A stretch of 64,000 nucleotides of DNA, from the NCBI RefSeq assembly GCF_028583425.1, contig NC_072805.1:12472001-12536000 (forward strand), in the 5' to 3' direction. A program made the translations under genes and the position numbers. The notes beneath the pieces were generated by a model. It was given only the letters and a program-made list of their open reading frames with translations. It did not search any database and was not told the DNA's origin. The stretch is from Eublepharis macularius (lineage: Eukaryota; Chordata; Lepidosauria; Squamata; Eublepharidae). Position 1 is the first letter of the stretch. Every line of letters starts with the position of its first letter. This document shows positions 25,001 through 31,000 of this stretch, piece after piece.

Positions 25001-28000
25001 CTGATTTTATCCAACATTTGTGGAAAGTGTTTCAGACATTATGAGGGTGACAGCTGAAAGGGAAGTCTTGAGCCAGGCAGTAAATAAATGTGCCTTGGGC
25101 TACAAGCCATTGAAAGTCTTATAATAGGATTTTCCCCTGTTCGTGCTATGAAAATAAACAGCTCCTTTTATGCTTTAATGGGGAATCTGTAGAGCTGAAG
25201 TATCCACAGACTGCAGACTCAAATTTAAAATGTCTTAAACTTGAAATTTCGGATTCTAAACCTTTCATATTTAGGCATGGCAAGGTAGGGGAGCAATCCG
25301 AAGCAGATCTGTGTGGAAGTCAGTCCTGTGTTAACTTAGTGAGACTGGCTCCCGAGAAAGTGACCTGAAAATTGCATTCAAATACTCCTGCAGACTCGGT
25401 TCTGGGGGTTTGTCTCTCAGTCTTCACCTCTTTCCTCACCCTTCTGCTTTCTCGAACAGCCTGGAAAACTGACTGAAGCTTTCAAGTACTTTCTGCAAGG
25501 GATGGGCTACAGTAAGTATTTGTTTCGTTTTAGGCATCGGCAGGGCAGGAGATGGAGTTTTGGCAGGTGTGTGTGATTAATTGGGAAGTTATGAGAGATG
25601 TTCATTATGCCTGTATGTGCTTCCATGTGCAGGTGTGTGTGTGTGCGTGTCTGTGGACTACAACTTTCCTTTTTATTCGCTGCACTTGTGACTGCAGTCT
25701 TGACCCTCAACAATGTAGAAGAACAGAAAAAAAATTATAATTTTAACAGCAAATAATGATAACAACAACGATGGATAAAACCAACATGGCTGGAACACCA
25801 CGAGTTGTCCAGATCTGGCTACCTATTAGATTTGATTACATAGGAAAAGAATTTGGCCACTGCCAAAGTAATATTATGATCGCTTCCAGCCAAAAGAATC
25901 TGTAGCTTATGGTGGGCTGGGACACAGACCGGATCCTTTACAGACAAACATAGTCCTATACCTATGGAATTTTGGACAATCCAACAGACCATGGAGCAAG
26001 GTGTCAAGGCTCCCTGTGTCGCAACTGCAAAGTATCAGCTAATGGGGTCCTTCCAAAACGGCCATATAGTTCTGCTGTTGGGATTGAATTAAGACGAGCC
26101 AGCATAAAGGCTTGTCGGTATTTCGAGACCATCAAGTAGTCAAGGTATGCTGGGCTAGATTTTGGCTATACCAGTCCCATGTAGAGAAGGGAGCAAACTC
26201 TATGGGCCTGGTTTCTAGTACTGAAGTCATCTAAAGCATAAAGATGTCACAAAATCAAATTTCTAATAAAAGTCAGACTGGAACAGTCAATATTGTATGG
26301 GCTGCAACTGTGAACCAACTAGGGCCGTACATGTGCAGAACTAGTCCTCAGTGCATGTATCCCTAGCTCAGTGTGGTCTCACAGAGGCTAGTTCCTTGCT
26401 TCCCTGAACTCCAAAGCTCCACCCAGGAGCCATGATTGCATGCCTACAGCCCTGGTCCCTGGTTGCACCAGACCCCGGGGGAGGAGGAGGAGGAGTCTGG
26501 CATCTGCTGCCCCTCCGTTGGTGATCAGCACCATCGTCGCTGATTGGGGCTTCTCAGCCTAGGGGACTATATTAAGGTATTTTCAGTGCAATCCTAAGGA
26601 GAGTTACACCCTTCTGCACCCATTAAATTAATGAAGATAGAAGGGTGTAATTGTACATAGGATTGTACTGTTTGGTGTGTATATTGAGGACTTGGCAAGG
26701 AGATTACTTCTGTTCAGCTCCAGCCTTTAGTATCAATGGTTTAGGAACAGGTACCTGTGCTTTGCAGAGTAAAATGAATGAAAATACTCAGGTTGAACCA
26801 GCTAGAGCAAAACTGTCTCCACAGCCTTGGCTTGCTGGGGATGCTACAGCTTAGTTACTTCTCATCTTTCCTGGATCTCAACCCTTGTGAGTTCTGGCCT
26901 ACTGCAAAGACTATATTGTTGTTGGCCACGTTGGAGAGAACACATGGAAATTGCCCCCACACTGGGGACGCGGGGGCAAGTCTTGGCCTTCCACAACACC
27001 CGCTGACCATTCCCACATTCATATTCATGACGGTGTTTTTCCTGTACTCTGGTGAAGTAACATGCAAAGCAGCCGTCCTTAGCAGTGTTCCTTTGGGGTG
27101 GTTTGTTTTCACGTTTCCTTTGATGCTGAATTCATTTGTCCCTGCAATAGCTCTCCGGCAGGTTTCTCCTGTTTCAGTTTTATAGACAGGGAATTGAAGA
27201 TCAGGAGGAAGAGCAGGCCCAGGGCAGTCCAGTGGCTGCCTGGTCAGGCATGGATTTCTGTCAAGTTCTCTGAAGTTTTCATATCTCCTGGGACCTTAAA
27301 GGCTAACAGATTGAGGAATAAGCTGTGTCTTAAAACTTATGCTGCAATGAAACTGCTGACCTTCAAGTGGTCTTTCTTAGAGATGGGCACAGAACAAAAA
27401 AAACCCAAACCATGTGATTCGTGGTTTGTAGCATTCCACGGAACCTCGAACCATGAACTACTGACCTTTTCTCAGTTCGTGGTTCATTGTTCCGTGACAT
27501 TTCGACCGCCCTGCACCAGCTGCTGAAGCCGGTGCGGGGCGTTTGAAACACACAGCCCCTTTCTTCTGCTGCCTGGGCAGCAGGAAAACAGGGCTATCAG
27601 TTTCACAGACCCCACACCGGTTTCAGCTGATGAGCTGAACCCAGCGCGGGATCTGTCAAACTAACAGCCTCTTTTCCTGCTGCCTGGGCTGTCAGTGTCT
27701 CAGACCTTGTGCCGGTTCCAGTGTGGGGTTTGTAAAACTGACAGCCCGGGCAGCAGGAAAAGAGGCTGTCATTTCACAGACCCCGCACTGGAACTGGCAC
27801 AGGGTCTGTGAAATAACAGCTTCTTTCTCCTGCTGCCAGACCCACAATGGAGTCTGTGAAACAGACAGCCCGGGCAGCAGGAGAAATGGGCTGTCCGTTT
27901 CACAGACCCTGTGCCAGTTCCAGCATGGGGTCTGTGAAACTGACAGCTCATTTCTCCTGCTGCTTGGGCTGTCCGTGTCACAGACGTTCCAGCGCGGGGC

Positions 28001-31000
28001 CTGTGAAACTGACAAACTGACAACTGGGGCAGCAGGAGAAAGAAGCTGTCAGTTTCACAGGCCCCCTGCCAGCCCATCAGCTGAACCTAGTGCAGTGTCT
28101 GTGAAACTGACATCCCCTTTCTCCTGCACAGGGGCTGTCAGTTTCACAGACCCTGTGCTGGGTTCAGCAGATTGGCTGAAACTGGCGCGGGGTCTGTGAA
28201 ACGCCGAACCCAGCCACAGAAAGGCTGGAAAAATTCGTTTGTTCTGTAAACTTGCATTCCCATGGAACGTGTTTCGGTGCAAACGAACCAGCCATTCCGT
28301 ACGGAATTTTGTTCTGTGGTTCGTTTCGTGCCCTTCTCTAGTCTTACTACATGGTTCCCCGGGGCATCCCTCAGCCTTGTGTTCTGGGATTCCCTGGTTG
28401 AAACTTAGGTTCTCAGGCACATGTGGGCTGATTTGGATTGGGGCCATGGCACGTGTGGAGAGGAAACGTACCCCTCCTCCATGAACACCGTTTTCCAGAC
28501 CTGAAATGGTCCCAGGGAGCCCCTGTTTGTCCCATTGTGGAAACTTGCATATAGGTCATCTATACACACACATTCCTGCAGTGGGGCACATAAGGGCTCC
28601 CTAGGGCAGTTACAGGCTGATGAAGTAGCATAGGGAGCCCACTCTTCCTGTCAGCTACAGGCCTGGTATGAACTGCCCCTCCCAGCACACACCTGCTTAA
28701 AAGGACCCAGGGTGACTTCAGGGATAGAGCTGGGAAGAGCAAATCAAGCAGTTAGACTCTGAGCCACAGGGTTTGCTAAACATCAGTGACTTCCCAGAAT
28801 GGGAGAGCAGAGGTGCCTTTGGGCCTAGCACAATGTTTGTCACTTGGTTAAGAAAAGTGTATACACGTGGGTATGTGCAAGTGTATGCAAAATTCTTCTT
28901 GCCTTCTTTCTGTCTGTCTCTCTCTTTTTGGTTGTTGACTGTCTTGCCCTTTTCTGGTCTGTATCTGATTTTGTTCGCGTGCGTGTGTGTGTGTGTGAAT
29001 CCTTGACTATGTTTTCTTTCCAAAGAAGCCTCATACATCCACCCAAATTCTGTCCCTGCCTTTCACCTCCTATTCACTCCCCCCGTCTCTTTCTTAGTTG
29101 CATACCTGAAGGACCGAAGGCTGAGTGGAGGATCAGGTACCCCCCCCCACTCCTCGACCGCACCACACCTGCTTTTCTCCATGCTGATATGTGCATGTGC
29201 CCTGACTCTGCCTCCATCCCATGTGCATTGGTGCTGTGCAGAATGTGTGCTCTCCTGCAGCTTTCACAGCTGGTCCTGCCGGTTAAATCTGATTGCAGAG
29301 ATGGGCCTGTGCTCTCATGGGCTCCTTTCATATCCCTCAGGAGCTGTGGATGCAAATGCAAGCCTGTGGGTAGGGCCAGTCCAAGAGGTATATCAGGAGT
29401 CCTTGCAGTGCTCCTGAAGGCCTGGCCTACGGTTCTCAGGCTGCACTCAGCTGAGTCCTCTGCAGCACTGCAATAGCCCGGGGCTCCCCTTTGACAGCGC
29501 ATGCCTCTTCTCAGAAAAATGTGCCTTATATCTAGCTGGGTAACTTTCCTGCACGTGTCACTTCTGAAATTGCACCTGTGTCTTTTAGAAACATTTATTC
29601 AAGCGCTTCAGTTTAGCGTGGGAAAAAACCCTCTCAAGGCAGCTTGCAGTGTAATCCTAAAATAATATTTAAACATTGTAAAAATCAGGGCTTTTTTTCA
29701 GGGGGACCGCGGGGGAACGGAGTTCCGGAACCTCTCGAAAATGGTCACATGGCTGGTGGCCCCGCCCCCTGACCTCCAGACAGAGGGGAGTTTGGATTGC
29801 CCTCCATGGCACGGAGGGCCATCTAAACTCCCCTCTGTCTGGAGATCAGGGGGCGGGGCCACCAGCCATGTGACCATTTTCTCCAAGGGCAACCCACTGA
29901 GTTCCGCCACCTCTTTCCCCAGAAAAAAAGCCCTGGTAAAAATCAAGAACAACATGAGAACACAATAAGCCAATAAACAGTAAACAGCAGATTAAGGAAA
30001 ACAGCAATAAAAACCTAATTTGAAACAGCATACTTACAAATAGGACCAAACAAGAGATTAGCCTGAGAAAAAGAAATATTTTCAGCTGAAGCTCGAGAGG
30101 GGGCATGCCCAGTGAACCTCCGTGGGGAGTGAGTGCCAGAGACTCTCATTCCTGAGGGTGGGGATACAGGGAGAGGTTTTTTCTTTCTTTCCCCCGGGAT
30201 CTCTCCAGGCCAGGTCAACAGTTTCTGGGTCAAGCCTGGGAGTTCTGTGCCTCCCAGGCACATGAGCTCTTGATTTGGATCAGGGCCATGTGCACGAGGA
30301 AAGGAAGCTTAAGCGTTCCCCGCCATACCAATTTGCCGTTTTCCCAACCTGAAACGGCTCAAGGGAGCTGCTGTTAGTCTCATTGAGGAAACGTGTGTGT
30401 TGTCCATCAAACCACGTTATGTGGCTGATGAAGAGCAGGGAAGGAGGTCTCGCCTGCCCCAGCCCCAAGGGCAGGAGTCCAAGCACCCCAGTCCCTCCTT
30501 TGCCCCAGACATCCCCAAGGAGCTCTCAAGAGCCAGGTCCAGTGAGCTAAAACGGCACTCGAGGTAGAAAGGCCAGCTGACAGAGAGACATCAGTGCGCC
30601 CTGTGCCCTTATGTGGGGGGAGAGGCGTGCTTGGCAGAACTACGAAGTCCTGCAGGGGTTTCAGCGCACATCCTGCAGCACCCAGTGAAAACCTGCATGT
30701 GTGAAAGAGGCGTCACTAGAGGCCAGACTTCCTAGTGGAAGGGTTGCCCACTATCTACCTGGAGGGGGCTTTGGAACCTTGTTGTTCCAGGCAGAAGCCC
30801 GTTGGGTGTCGAACACCTTCACCTGCCTTTGCGTCTCACGAGTCTGTTCCAGTCAGATGTGGGCTTTTTTGCCCACCGCTGACTCCTGGTCCCCGTTGGA
30901 GGTGTAATCTCAGTGGGTTTCCTGGGCTTGGGTTCCCAAGTCCAGTTCCATTCGGTTGGGGTTCCTTTCCCTTCTCTGCCTCCCCTCTGCTCTCTTGCTT

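Noticed and set aside
27692-28199. ORFs of 107-158 codons on both strands with repeated VCETDSP / SVSQTP motifs
   Set aside because: They arise from the alternating module of the hAT-like element; the same motif appears on both strands and no start context or known domain supports a gene.
28844-29502. ORFs of 210 codons (+) and 142 codons (-) around the NDRG4 cassette exon
   Set aside because: Opposite-strand ORFs in GC-rich intron sequence, without motifs; they only overlap the 39-bp exon.
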